DNA of 64,000 bases, taken from NCBI GenBank assembly GCA_019637225.1, contig JAHBWC010000034.1:1-64000 (forward strand), read 5' to 3'. The notes beneath the pieces were generated by a model, which was given only the letters and a program-made list of their open reading frames with translations, was not told the origin of the DNA and did no database searches. Origin of the DNA: Labilithrix sp. Lineage in GTDB: Bacteria; Myxococcota_A; Polyangia; Polyangiales; Polyangiaceae. Position numbers and translations under genes: made by a program. This document shows positions 44,790 to 53,462 of the stretch, in pieces. Every line of letters starts with the position of its first letter. The first letter of the stretch is position 1.

Positions 44790-45900
44790 CACGCCCGACG
44801 GCCCGCTCGCCCATCTGCACGACGCCCTCGCGGCGCTCGAGGCGCGAGGCCTGCGGAGGTCGACGCCCGCGCCGCTCGAGGACGGCGGCGTCTCGTTCTG
44901 CTCGAACGACTACCTCGGCCTCGCGGCGCGCTTCGCGCCAGCCGACGTCGCTGTGGGCTCGGGGGCCTCGCGGCTCATCGCCGGAGAGCACCGCGCCCAC
45001 GCCGAGCTCGAGGCCGCCCTCGCCGCGTGGCTCGAGGTCGAAGCGGCCCTCGTCTTCACCTCCGGGTATGCCGCGAACGTCGGAGCCCTCTCGGCCCTGG
45101 CCGCGCCCGGCGACCTCGTCGTCAGCGATGCGCTGAACCACGCCTCGCTCATCGACGGTGCGCGCCTCTCTCGCGCGCGCGTCGCGGTCGTCGGCCACAA
45201 CGACGTCGACGCGGTCGCGCGCGTGCTCGCCGAGCGCGCCGAGCCTCGCGCCTGGGTCGTCGTCGAGAGCTACTACAGCATGGACGCGGACGGCCCCGAC
45301 CTCGAGGCGCTCCGTCGCGCGTGCGACGCCCACGGCGCGGCGCTCTACGTCGACGAGGCGCACGCGCTCGGCGTCCTCGGCCCAGGCGGGCGTGGACGCG
45401 CGGCGGACGCCGGCGTCACCCCCGACGTCCTCGTCGGCACGCTCGGCAAGGCTCTCGGCAGCCAGGGAGCGTTCGTCGCGGGGAGCGCGGTGCTGCGTGA
45501 CTGGCTCTGGAACCGCGCCCGCTCCTTCGTCTTCTCGACCGGCCTGTCGCCCGCCGCGGCGACCGCAGCGGCGCGGGCGCTCGAGGAGGCGAACAGGACG
45601 CCCGAGCTCCGCGCGCGGGTCGCGGCGCTCGGTGCTCGGCTTCGCGCCGGGCTCGCGGCGCTCGATCTCCGGCCGCTCGGCTTCGGTCACGTCGTGCCCG
45701 TCATCGTCGGCACGAGCGAGCGGGCGGTGGGCCTCTCCGCGGCGCTCGCGACGGAGGGCCTCCTGGTGCCGCCCATCCGCCCGCCCACCGTGCCCGAAGG
45801 CACCGCGAGGCTCCGCTTCACGGTGACCGCGCGCCATCAGGAGAGCGACGTCGATCGCGCCGTCGACGTGTGCAGGCGCGCGCTGAGGCACGAGCGATGA
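44782..45900 (+). CDS. bioF: 8-amino-7-oxononanoate synthase (BioF)
   Basis: A 372-residue PLP-dependent alpha-oxoamine synthase from GTG 44782, preceded by AAGGAG at eight bases. GTG 44773 would overlap that ribosome site. Motifs: FCSNDYLGLA, GSGASRLIAGEH, FTSGYAANVGAL, DALNHASLIDG, VVESYYSMDADGPDL, YVDEAHALG and VGTLGKALGSQG (the PLP lysine). Serine palmitoyltransferase and KBL share the fold, but the overlapping downstream bioD supports BioF: pimeloyl-ACP/CoA plus L-Ala gives KAPA. The operon contains bioF and bioD only; bioA and bioB must be elsewhere. Confidence 0.9.
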   Translation: MTHTPDGPLAHLHDALAALEARGLRRSTPAPLEDGGVSFCSNDYLGLAARFAPADVAVGSGASRLIAGEHRAHAELEAALAAWLEVEAALVFTSGYAANVGALSALAAPGDLVVSDALNHASLIDGARLSRARVAVVGHNDVDAVARVLAERAEPRAWVVVESYYSMDADGPDLEALRRACDAHGAALYVDEAHALGVLGPGGRGRAADAGVTPDVLVGTLGKALGSQGAFVAGSAVLRDWLWNRARSFVFSTGLSPAAATAAARALEEANRTPELRARVAALGARLRAGLAALDLRPLGFGHVVPVIVGTSERAVGLSAALATEGLLVPPIRPPTVPEGTARLRFTVTARHQESDVDRAVDVCRRALRHER

Positions 45901-46592
45901 GCGCCCCTCTCCTCGTCGTCACCGGGACAGGGACCGGGATCGGCAAGACCGTCGTCTCGACGGGGCTCGTCGCCGCGTGGAGCCGGAGGGGCGTCGCGGT
46001 GGCCGGCGTGAAGCCGATCGAGTCCGGCGTCCCGGCCGAGGGCGGCCCGAGCGGCGACGTGCGCGAGCTTGGACAGGCGTCCACGTTTCACGTGACACGT
46101 TTCACACCGCCCTACCTGCTCGCGGACGCAGTGTCGCCGCACCTCGCCGCGCGCCGCGAAGGGCGCACGATCGAGCCGCGTGTCGTCGTCGACTGGCTCG
46201 CGCCGATCCGGAGCGCGGCGGAGGGCGTCGTGCTCGAGCTGCCCGGCGGGCTCTTCAGCCCGCTCAGTGACACGCTCACGAACGCGGACCTCCTCCTGGC
46301 CCTCGCGCCCACGCGGGTCGTCGTCGTCGCGCCGGATCGGCTGGGCGTGCTCCACGACGTCATCGCGACCACCCGCGCCGCGCGCGCGGTGGGGATCGCG
46401 ATCGACGGGCTCGTCCTCTCGTCGGTGACCGACGCGGACGCCTCCGTCGGAACCAACGCGACCGAGCTCGCGCGTGTCCTGCCCGACGTTCCGGTCGTGG
46501 CCGTGCTGGCGCGCGCGAGCGCCGAGGAGCTCCGCCCGAGCTTCGACGACGCGCTCGACGCGCTCGCTCTGGATCGTCGACCGGACGACTGA
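45897..46592 (+). CDS. bioD: Dethiobiotin synthetase (BioD)
   Basis: A 231-residue ATPase of biotin synthesis, whose ATG overlaps the bioF stop codon (ATGA). Walker-A-like TGTGTGIGKTVVSTGL near the start, VKPIESG, then LELPGGLFSPL and LVLSSVTDA. BioD closes the ureido ring of dethiobiotin from DAPA, CO2 and ATP. The region of about residues 60-70 carries the second parS-like sequence (STFHVTRF). Confidence 0.95.
   Translation: MSAPLLVVTGTGTGIGKTVVSTGLVAAWSRRGVAVAGVKPIESGVPAEGGPSGDVRELGQASTFHVTRFTPPYLLADAVSPHLAARREGRTIEPRVVVDWLAPIRSAAEGVVLELPGGLFSPLSDTLTNADLLLALAPTRVVVVAPDRLGVLHDVIATTRAARAVGIAIDGLVLSSVTDADASVGTNATELARVLPDVPVVAVLARASAEELRPSFDDALDALALDRRPDD
46084..46099. promoter_or_regulatory. 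Weaker parS-like sequence inside bioD
   Basis: CGTTTCACGTGACACG matches parS at 13 of 16 positions and shares the 14-mer GTTTCACGTGACAC with the site at 44774. It lies in coding sequence; parS sites often do. Confidence 0.3.
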
Positions 46593-46740
46593 GCGCGGGC
46601 GCTTGAGCGCGACCGGCGCCGAGGGCGGTTCGCGGACGGGCGCTTGACCGGGTCCGAGGCCGGGTCCGTTTCCGGAGCCGGGAGCTGGGGGATCCGACGG
46701 CCGGATCCGGTGTCCGCGATCCGGAAGCCGGATGCCGGGG

Positions 46741-46819
<79 letters not shown>

Positions 46820-46854
46820 ACGCAGCGGCGAGGGGCGGGGCGCGGCTTCTGTCC

Positions 46855-47003
46855 GCGCCGGGCGTCTCGGCCCGGCTTCACCTCTGACGCGCACCTTCCG
46901 CGCCGCCGGCCCGTGACGATGCGGCGAGGTCGAGACGGGTCGCGAGCCGGCGTCACGGAAGCTGCGCTCGGGGTCGGTGAAGCCGGGCCGAGACGCCCGG
47001 CGC
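46855..47003. repeat. 28-bp perfect inverted repeat with nested shorter repeats
   Basis: Bases 46855-46882 and 46976-47003 are perfect inverted repeats around 93 bp. Inside, CCGTGACG (46911-46918) pairs with CGTCACGG (46951-46958), so the whole 149-bp element can fold into a long cruciform. It ends 17 bp before the four-helix-bundle gene. There is no transposase; it could be a small palindromic repeat element or a regulatory RNA structure. Confidence 0.85.
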
Positions 47004-47020
47004 TACCAAAGGAGTCGCTC

Positions 47021-47353
47021 ATGTCCCTTCGTATCCTCGATGACATCGTTCACACCGTCGGCGTAGTCCACCGCCATTGCATCCTCATCGCTCGGCAGGA
47101 CTCGGACCTCAGCCGCCAGATGAAGCGCGCCATCAACTCCGTCGGCCTCAACGCCGGCGAAGGGCTGTCTGCGCGCGCGGGCAATCGCACCGCTCGCCTC
47201 GAGAGCGCCATGGCCAGCGGGCGCGAGGTGATCCTCGGGCTGCGCATCGCAGGCGCGGCTGGCTACCTCGACGCCGAGCGCGTCGCGCGCGAGGTCGACT
47301 CCGTCGACCGCATCGTCGCCACCCTCTACAAGCTCGCGTACCGGCCGCGCTGA
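47021..47353 (+). CDS. Four-helix-bundle protein (S23/Avd-like)
   Basis: A 110-residue helical protein from ATG 47021 with ribosome site AAAGGAG. It shows the family pattern of the 23S-rRNA-intervening-sequence/Avd four-helix bundle: QDSDLSRQMKRAINSVGLNAGEGLSARAGN, ESAMASGREVILGLRIAGAAGYL. In this family, proteins are found free-standing or with diversity-generating retroelements; no reverse transcriptase is seen here. The inverted repeat upstream and the hairpins downstream frame it as a compact unit. The role is unknown. Confidence 0.85.
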   Translation: MSLRILDDIVHTVGVVHRHCILIARQDSDLSRQMKRAINSVGLNAGEGLSARAGNRTARLESAMASGREVILGLRIAGAAGYLDAERVAREVDSVDRIVATLYKLAYRPR

Positions 47354-47362
47354 GCTCCCACG

Positions 47363-47418
47363 GGCCGCCGGCCTCGCGCCGGCGGCCTCCTTCGCGCCGG
47401 CGGCCCGCTTCCGCCGGC
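47363..47418 (+). terminator. Two GC hairpins after the four-helix-bundle gene
   Basis: First stem of ten bases (47363-47372 with 47378-47387), second of eight (47396-47403 with 47411-47418). No T tract, but the position directly after the stop codon favours termination or a 3' structure. An AT-rich spot (GTGTATACTACATG) follows at 47473. Confidence 0.5.
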
Positions 47419-47567
47419 AATCCCTCTCGAGGAGGCACCGTGAGCGCGCCACCCGCGCGCGGCCGCACAACAGTGTATACTACATGCGTCTCGCCGAACG
47501 TCAGCGACACGCGCCCCCGAGCGGGGCCGGCGCGTCTCCTCGAGGGTACCTGGAGGCCGGAACGCGG

Positions 47568-48242
47568 TCAGCTCCGCGTCACGCCCTTCGAGGCTTCCTT
47601 GACCTCGCCGCGCTCGAGCAGGAGCCGCTCGTCGCCGACGGTCTTCGCGAAGGCGTCGTCGTGGGTCACGACGATCACCACCGCCCCGCGCGCCGCCTCC
47701 TCGCGAACGATCCGCTCGAGGACGGCCACACCGGCCTTGTCGAGCCCCGTGGTCGGCTCGTCGAGGAGCAGGAGCATCGGCGCGTGCACGAGCGCCCGCG
47801 CGAGCGCCACGCGCTGGCGCTGCCCCCGCGAGTACGTCCGAAACGGCCGCTCCGCGAACGCGGCCAGGTTGAAGCGCTCGCGCGCCGCCTCGAACGCCGC
47901 GTCGACGGGCACCCCGTGCAGGCGCGCCGCGAGCTCGACGTTCTCGCGGCCCGTCAAATCGGCATAACAGAGCGCGTCGTGTCCGACCCATCCGAGCTCA
48001 CGACGAACGGCGTCGCGCGTCTTGCCGAGGGTACCGTGCGAGACCTTGCCGGACGTGGCGGCGGCGAGCGTCCCGACGATCGAGAGCAGCGTCGACTTGC
48101 CCGATCCGTTCGCGCCCGCGACCACCGAGACGTGACCGGCGGCGAAGCGGGCGCTCACGCCGCGGAGGGCGCGCACGGCGGGCGGGAACGTCTTCGTCAC
48201 GCCGACGAGGTCCACTCGAAGCGAGGCGTTGGTCTCGGGCAC
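47568..48242 (-). CDS. ABC transporter ATP-binding protein (CcmA-like)
   Basis: A 224-residue single-domain ABC ATPase; start taken as GTG 48242. Walker A GANGSGKSTL, the signature SRGQRQRVALARAL, Walker B LLLLDEPTTGLDKAG and the switch HD (THDD). The region DALCYADLTGRENVELAARLHGV resembles CcmA of the haem exporter, and cytochrome-like proteins in the window would need haem lyase activity, but no ccmBCD genes are present here. Substrate and partner permease are therefore unknown. It is divergent from the MoxR operon. Confidence 0.85.
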   Translation of the reverse strand: MPETNASLRVDLVGVTKTFPPAVRALRGVSARFAAGHVSVVAGANGSGKSTLLSIVGTLAAATSGKVSHGTLGKTRDAVRRELGWVGHDALCYADLTGRENVELAARLHGVPVDAAFEAARERFNLAAFAERPFRTYSRGQRQRVALARALVHAPMLLLLDEPTTGLDKAGVAVLERIVREEAARGAVVIVVTHDDAFAKTVGDERLLLERGEVKEASKGVTRS

Positions 48243-48471
48243 GGCGGGAGGTTCTCGCGCTTTTCCGAGAGGAGGCAAGCCCTGCGTCCGCAGAAGACGC
48301 GATCGGGCCCGCGACCGGCGCCCGCGCACCTTGTCCCACGGCACGGGACTGCAGGCGTATTCGCCGTCGAGGTCGAGCTTCACGCCACCCGTCGAACCGC
48401 ACGCCCCCTCGGGCGCGAGGGGAGGTCCGCGAAACGCTTGGTCTCCGGAAGACCGTGCTATTCTGAGCCGC

Positions 48472-49434
48472 ATGACTGCTGCTGCGGCTCTGCTCGGCGA
48501 AGAGCTCCCGCTGATCCAGAAGTTGCGGCAGGCCGTGGAGGGTGCCCTCGAGGGCAAACAAGAGGCCGTCGAGCTCGCCCTCGTCGCGCTGCTCGCGCGC
48601 GGCCACCTCCTCATCGAGGACGTCCCCGGCGTCGGCAAGACCACACTCGCGCGCGCCCTGGCCCGATCCGTCGGCGGCGAGCTTCGCCGCGTCCAGTTCA
48701 CGAGCGATCTCCTCCCGAGCGACGTCGTCGGCGTCTCGGTCTACGACCAGCACACGAGCAACTTCATCCTCCGGCAGGGGCCGATCTTCGCGAACGTCCT
48801 GCTCGCCGACGAGATCAACCGCGCGAGCCCGCGAACGCAGTCGGCGCTGCTCGAGGCGATGAACGAGCAGCAGGTCTCGATCGACGGCGTGACCAACCCG
48901 CTGCCCGATCCGTTCTTCGTCATCGCGACGCAGAACCCGCAAGACTTCGCCGGGACGTTCCCGCTCCCCGAGTCGCAGCTCGATCGCTTCATCCTCCGGC
49001 TCCGGATCGGCTACCCGCCTCCGCAGGTGGAGATGCGCCTCCTCGTCGAGGGCAGCTCCGACACCGCGCGCGACGTCCCGTCCGTCCTCGATCCCGCGCG
49101 CCTCGTCGCCCTGCAGCGCCAGGTCGACCGCGTCACCATCGAGCACTCGCTGCTCAGCTACCTCCACGCGCTCGTCCAGGCGACGCGCACCGCGCCCGTG
49201 CTCTCGCTCGGCACCTCCACGCGCGGTGCGATGGCGCTCGGCAAGGCGGCGCGCGCCCGCGCGCTCGTTCGCGGTCGCAGCTACTGCATCGCCGACGACA
49301 TCCACGACCTCGCGGTCCCGGTGCTCGCGCACCGCGTGCGCCTCTCGACCCACGCCGACGGGTTCGTGCCGTCGCGCGACGAGGCCGAGAGCGCGGTCCG
49401 CGACATCGTCGCCCGCGTCCCGGTACCGGTCTAA
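48472..49434 (+). CDS. MoxR-family AAA+ ATPase
   Basis: A 320-residue MoxR ATPase: Walker A EDVPGVGKTTLARALA, sensor/Walker B VLLADEINRASPRTQSALLEAMNEQ and TQNPQDFAGTFPLPESQLDRF. MoxR ATPases act as chaperones for VWA/DUF58 partners and metal-centre assembly. It is 35 bp before the DUF58 gene and 229 bp from the divergent ABC ATPase. First gene of a three-gene operon MoxR-DUF58-TgpA, a well-known arrangement. Confidence 0.94.
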   Translation: MTAAAALLGEELPLIQKLRQAVEGALEGKQEAVELALVALLARGHLLIEDVPGVGKTTLARALARSVGGELRRVQFTSDLLPSDVVGVSVYDQHTSNFILRQGPIFANVLLADEINRASPRTQSALLEAMNEQQVSIDGVTNPLPDPFFVIATQNPQDFAGTFPLPESQLDRFILRLRIGYPPPQVEMRLLVEGSSDTARDVPSVLDPARLVALQRQVDRVTIEHSLLSYLHALVQATRTAPVLSLGTSTRGAMALGKAARARALVRGRSYCIADDIHDLAVPVLAHRVRLSTHADGFVPSRDEAESAVRDIVARVPVPV

Positions 49435-49469
49435 CCCCTCCATCGGCGACGATGGGAGGTGGGCGCTCC

Positions 49470-50657
49470 ATGAAGATGGCCGAGCCGAGCAACCCTGCGC
49501 TCACGGGAGAGGCCGCCTCGACGCGGACTCCGGAGAGCCGCGTGCCGCGGGGCGCGCAAGGCAAGCCCGGCCAGGGCGGCTCGAAGCCACGCGTCCGCTG
49601 GCCGTGGAAGCGGCTCCGCGCTCCGCGCAGGCTCAAGTTCACGAGGGAAGGGAAGTTCTTCGTCGGCATCACGCTCGGCGTCGGCTTCGCGGCGATCAAC
49701 ACCGGCAACAACCTCCTCTACCTCCTGCTCGGGATGCTCCTCGCGCTCATCATCGTGAGCGGTCTGATGAGCGAGCTCAGCCTGCGCGAGCTCACGGTCG
49801 TTCGCCGCCTGCCCCTCCGCGCGCAGGTCGGCCGGCCCCACCTCGTCGAGATCGAGGTCTTCAACCACAAGGGCCGCGTGCCCTCGTACGCGATCGAGGT
49901 CGAGGACCTCCGCGCGGGACAGCCCGCCGACAAGCGCTGCTTCTTCCTCAAGATCAGCCCGAAGAGCGCGCAGGTCGCCGCGTACCGGCGGACGCCCGCC
50001 AAGCGCGGACGCGACAAGCACGTGGGCTTTCGGATCGCGACGCGCTTTCCGTTCGGCCTCTTCGAAAAGTCGCGCGAGGTCCCCGCCGAGGGCGAGCTCA
50101 TCATCTATCCCGCCGTCGATCCCCTCGAGCTCCCCGCGCTCAGCGACGGGCGGCACGCCGGCGGCGAGGCGTCCTTCGGGCGCGGGCACGGCGACGACTA
50201 CCTCGGCCTGAAGCTCCTCCGCGACGGCGACGATCGCCGCGACATCCACTGGCGCAAGAGCGCCTCCGTCGGGCAGCTCGTCATGCGCGAGCGCGCGCGC
50301 GAGGCCCGCCCCGACGTCGTCCTCCCGCTCGACGTCGTCCGGCGCGACGACGCAAAGGACGAGTGGTGGACCTCGTTCGAGCGGCGCATCCGCGACGTCG
50401 CCTCACGCGCGGTCGCGCACATCAAGCGCGGCGACGCGGTGACCATCAAGACGACCGCGAGCGAGGCCGTCCGCGGCGATCGCACGACCGGCGCCGACCG
50501 ACTCCTGCGCTTCCTCGCGCTCGTCGACTCGGTGACCTCGTCCGAGCTCGCCGCCCGCACGCCCGCGAAGCCCGAGCCCGCCCCGCGCCCGCCGCCGAAG
50601 CCGACGCTCGAGCCGAGGCCGGCCGAGAGCCCCCCGGCGGAAGGGTCCGCCGAATGA
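49470..50657 (+). CDS. DUF58 protein
   Basis: A 395-residue protein from ATG 49470 (GGAGGTGGG at seven bases; an earlier ATG at 49452 lacks a site). Basic N-terminal extension, then two transmembrane helices (ITLGVGFAAINTGNNLLYLLL, about residue 60), the beta-rich part, and the DUF58 signature GDDYLGLKLLRDGDDRRDIHWRKSA (about residue 235). The C-terminal tail is Pro-rich. DUF58 proteins partner with MoxR ATPases; role in envelope assembly or VWA-like function is inferred. Its stop overlaps the next start. Confidence 0.92.
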   Translation: MKMAEPSNPALTGEAASTRTPESRVPRGAQGKPGQGGSKPRVRWPWKRLRAPRRLKFTREGKFFVGITLGVGFAAINTGNNLLYLLLGMLLALIIVSGLMSELSLRELTVVRRLPLRAQVGRPHLVEIEVFNHKGRVPSYAIEVEDLRAGQPADKRCFFLKISPKSAQVAAYRRTPAKRGRDKHVGFRIATRFPFGLFEKSREVPAEGELIIYPAVDPLELPALSDGRHAGGEASFGRGHGDDYLGLKLLRDGDDRRDIHWRKSASVGQLVMRERAREARPDVVLPLDVVRRDDAKDEWWTSFERRIRDVASRAVAHIKRGDAVTIKTTASEAVRGDRTTGADRLLRFLALVDSVTSSELAARTPAKPEPAPRPPPKPTLEPRPAESPPAEGSAE

Positions 50658-52837
50658 GATTCGGCCTCGTCCACCGGATCATGACGGACGCCCTCGCGGC
50701 GCTCGGGGTCCTGGCCGTCGTCAACACGGCGTCGATGTCGTCGTGGACGACGGGCTTCGTCGTCGCAGGGCTCGCGCTCGCGCTCGCCGTGCCGGAGTCC
50801 TGGCAGTCGCGGCCGGCGCTCCGTCACCTCGCGACGATCGGCCCGCTGACGTTGTTCGCGGTCCAGGGCGTGCGCCTCCTCGCCGGGAGGCCGGCGCTCG
50901 ACGTCGCCGTCGAGTTCGCCGCGATCCTGCAGATCATCCGCCTCGCGACGCGACGAGGTGCGGCGCACGACCAGCAGATCATCGTGCTCGCGCTGCTTCA
51001 CTTCGTCGCCGGGACGGTCCTCGGCGGCGGCCTCTCCTACGGGCTCTGCTTCGTGGGGTTCTTGATCGTCGCGCCGGGCGCGCTCGTCCTCAGCCACCTT
51101 CGCCGCGAGGTCGAGGGCAACTACCGCCAGGGCGCGCGCGATCGCACCGGGCTCCCGGTCGACGTGCCGCGCATCCTGCGCAGCCGACGCGTGGTGGGGC
51201 GCGGGTTCCTCGCCACGACGTGCCTGCTCTCCGTCCCGATCTTCCTCTTCACCGCGGCGCTCTTCATCCTCTTCCCGCGCGTCGGCCTCTCGCTGCTCCT
51301 CTTGAACCATCGCAACGGCGACCGGATGATCGGCTTCTCCGACAGGGTCGATCTCGGCGAGGTCGGGGCGATCCGGGACGTGCCGGCGCTGGCGCTGCGC
51401 TTCGACGTCGAGGACCTCCCCGAGCCGCGGCCCGCCAAGCTGACGCTTCGTCTCCGCGGCACGGCCTTCGACAAGTACGAAGGGCGCCGATGGGTGCGGA
51501 CCCAGTCGAAGACCTACGCCGGCGGCCTCAAGAGCAACGACATGCTCCCGATCGCGCGAAAGCCGGACACGGCGCGCGACCGCAAGATCACGATCGAGCT
51601 CGAGCCGATCGAGCCCACCGTCGTGTTCCTCCCGCCGCGCACCGTCGCGCTCCAGCTCCGCACGCAGCAGCAGGCGATCGTCGGCGAGCCCCTCGAGCTC
51701 GCGAAGGGGCCCGAGGGCGAGGTCCGCTACTCGGGAGAAGGCGCGCACGGCCTCCGCTACGACGCCTACATCGCGACCGATCGCGACCCGATCGTCGAGA
51801 CGCTGGCCCTCACGGATCGCCCGCGATACCTCGAGCTGCCGCCCGACACGCCCACGCGCATCGCCGATCTCGCGCACGAATGGGCCGACGCGCAGCCGAC
51901 GGCGTACCTGAAGGCGAAGGCCATCGAGGAGCACCTCAAGCACGACTTCAAGTACCAGCTCGGCTCACCCTCGGGCGGCAAGCCGCAACCCGTCGATCAC
52001 TTCCTCTTCGAGTCGAAGAAGGGCCACTGCGAGTTCTTCTCCACGGCGATGGCGATCATGCTGCGCGAGCTTGGCATCCCGTCGCGCAACGTGACCGGCT
52101 TCGTCGGCGGAACGTACAACCGCTTCGGCCGCTACTACGCCGTGAGGCAGGGCGACGCGCACTCGTGGGTCGAGGCCCACCTCGACGATCCGGTCCCCGG
52201 CTGGGTGACCTTCGACCCGACACCGACCTCCGGCGCCCAGCCGCTGCAAGACACGTCGGGCGCGTGGGTCTACGTCCGCGATCTGCTCGAGGCGCTCTCG
52301 CAGCGCTGGAACCGCTACGTCATCGGCTACGACCTCAAGACGCAGGTGCGGATCTTCGAGGACCTCAACCGGCGCTACGAGCGGCTGCGCTCGGATACCG
52401 GCGCGAACCGGGGCGTGGCGGAGAAGGTGACGCGTCCGTCGGTCCTCGCGGGCGTGCTCCTCGTCGCGGCGCTCGGAGGCTACGTCGTCTGGCGCCGCCG
52501 GCGCTCGCCGAAGGCGAACACGCCCGACTCGCCGACGAGCCCGCGCGTCGATCCGAAGCTCGAGCTCGCGACGGCCCTCTACCGAACGCTGGAGCTCGCG
52601 CTCGCCTCCCAGGGCGTCCCGAGGCCGGCGTCGCTCCCTCCGCTCCGCCACGCCGAGGAGCTCGTCGGCCGCCGGCACCCGCTCGCCGATTCGATCCTCG
52701 AGCTCACGAACCGCTACCTCGAAGCGCGCTTCGGCGGCGTGCAGATCGACGAGAGCGAGCAGCGCGACTTCGAGCGCCGCGTGAAGGAGATCCGCGCCTT
52801 CCGCCAGACCCCCGCCGCCGCCGACAGCGCGCCGTAG
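50654..52837 (+). CDS. TgpA-type membrane transglutaminase (DUF3488/transglut_core)
   Basis: A 727-residue membrane protein. The N-terminal half (about residues 1-210) has six or so transmembrane helices (DUF3488). The periplasmic transglutaminase-like core has the catalytic triad Cys (KKGHCEFFSTAMAI, about 455), His (GDAHSWVEAHLDD, about 500) and Asp (VTFDPTPTSG). One more helix near 600 is followed by a cytosolic DUF4129-like C-terminal part. Start overlaps the DUF58 stop (ATGA at 50654). P. aeruginosa TgpA is essential for viability; the substrate is unknown. Confidence 0.93.
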   Translation: MRFGLVHRIMTDALAALGVLAVVNTASMSSWTTGFVVAGLALALAVPESWQSRPALRHLATIGPLTLFAVQGVRLLAGRPALDVAVEFAAILQIIRLATRRGAAHDQQIIVLALLHFVAGTVLGGGLSYGLCFVGFLIVAPGALVLSHLRREVEGNYRQGARDRTGLPVDVPRILRSRRVVGRGFLATTCLLSVPIFLFTAALFILFPRVGLSLLLLNHRNGDRMIGFSDRVDLGEVGAIRDVPALALRFDVEDLPEPRPAKLTLRLRGTAFDKYEGRRWVRTQSKTYAGGLKSNDMLPIARKPDTARDRKITIELEPIEPTVVFLPPRTVALQLRTQQQAIVGEPLELAKGPEGEVRYSGEGAHGLRYDAYIATDRDPIVETLALTDRPRYLELPPDTPTRIADLAHEWADAQPTAYLKAKAIEEHLKHDFKYQLGSPSGGKPQPVDHFLFESKKGHCEFFSTAMAIMLRELGIPSRNVTGFVGGTYNRFGRYYAVRQGDAHSWVEAHLDDPVPGWVTFDPTPTSGAQPLQDTSGAWVYVRDLLEALSQRWNRYVIGYDLKTQVRIFEDLNRRYERLRSDTGANRGVAEKVTRPSVLAGVLLVAALGGYVVWRRRRSPKANTPDSPTSPRVDPKLELATALYRTLELALASQGVPRPASLPPLRHAEELVGRRHPLADSILELTNRYLEARFGGVQIDESEQRDFERRVKEIRAFRQTPAAADSAP

Positions 52838-52913
52838 GCCCGAGCGGGGTCGAGGCTGACTCCGATTCACGCTCCGCTCGATCGCCGCGCGCGCTGACTT
52901 AGAATGCGCGCCG

Positions 52914-53405
52914 ATGTCGAAGTCGAGTCACGTGTCCGAGACGCCCGCGACCGTGTTCTTGAAGAAGAACCGCGTGAGCTTCACCGAGCACCCGTACGAG
53001 TACGAGGAGCGCGGCGGGACGCGCGTCTCGGCCGAGAAGCTCGGCGTCCCCGAGCACGCGGTCGTCAAGACGCTCGTGATGGAGGACGAGGACAAGAAGC
53101 CGCTCATCGTCCTCATGCACGGCGATCGCGAAGTCTCGACGAAGAACCTCGCGCGGCAGACCGGCAAGAAGCGCGTCGAGCCGTGCGCCGCGGAGGTCGC
53201 CCAGCGGCACTCGGGCTACCAGGTCGGCGGCACGAGCCCCTTCGGTCTCCGCAAGGCGATGCCGATCTACGTGGAGAGGACGATCCTCGCGCTCGAGCGC
53301 GTCTGGATCAACGGCGGCCGCCGCGGCTACCTCGTCGCCCTCGACCCCGCGGAGCTCGTACGGGTGTCGAAGGCCGTCCCGGTCGACGTCGCCCTCGAGA
53401 AGTGA
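52914..53405 (+). CDS. ybaK: Cys-tRNA(Pro)/aminoacyl-tRNA deacylase, YbaK/EbsC type
   Basis: A 163-residue YbaK/ProX-family editing enzyme. It shows VVKTLVMEDEDKKPLIVLMHGDREVSTKNLAR and GYQVGGTSPFGLRKAMPIYVE, the hallmark Gly-rich loop. It hydrolyses mischarged Cys-tRNA(Pro) in trans. Short spacing to the TgpA gene (76 bp). Convergent with clpB. Confidence 0.93.
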   Translation: MSKSSHVSETPATVFLKKNRVSFTEHPYEYEERGGTRVSAEKLGVPEHAVVKTLVMEDEDKKPLIVLMHGDREVSTKNLARQTGKKRVEPCAAEVAQRHSGYQVGGTSPFGLRKAMPIYVERTILALERVWINGGRRGYLVALDPAELVRVSKAVPVDVALEK

Positions 53406-53462
53406 GCGGCGCCGACCCGGCCACGAAGGGCGAACGGTCGACGACCGCCAGCCACTCGGCCC

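Noticed and set aside
44782..45900. Serine palmitoyltransferase instead of BioF
   Set aside because: Same fold and near the ceramide-like pair, but the gene overlaps bioD, so BioF is the simpler call; not excluded.
47484..49469. Long plus-strand frame joined to the DUF58 protein
   Set aside because: Its first 660 codons are the antisense of the ABC ATPase and an alternative frame of MoxR; the true DUF58 start is at 49470.
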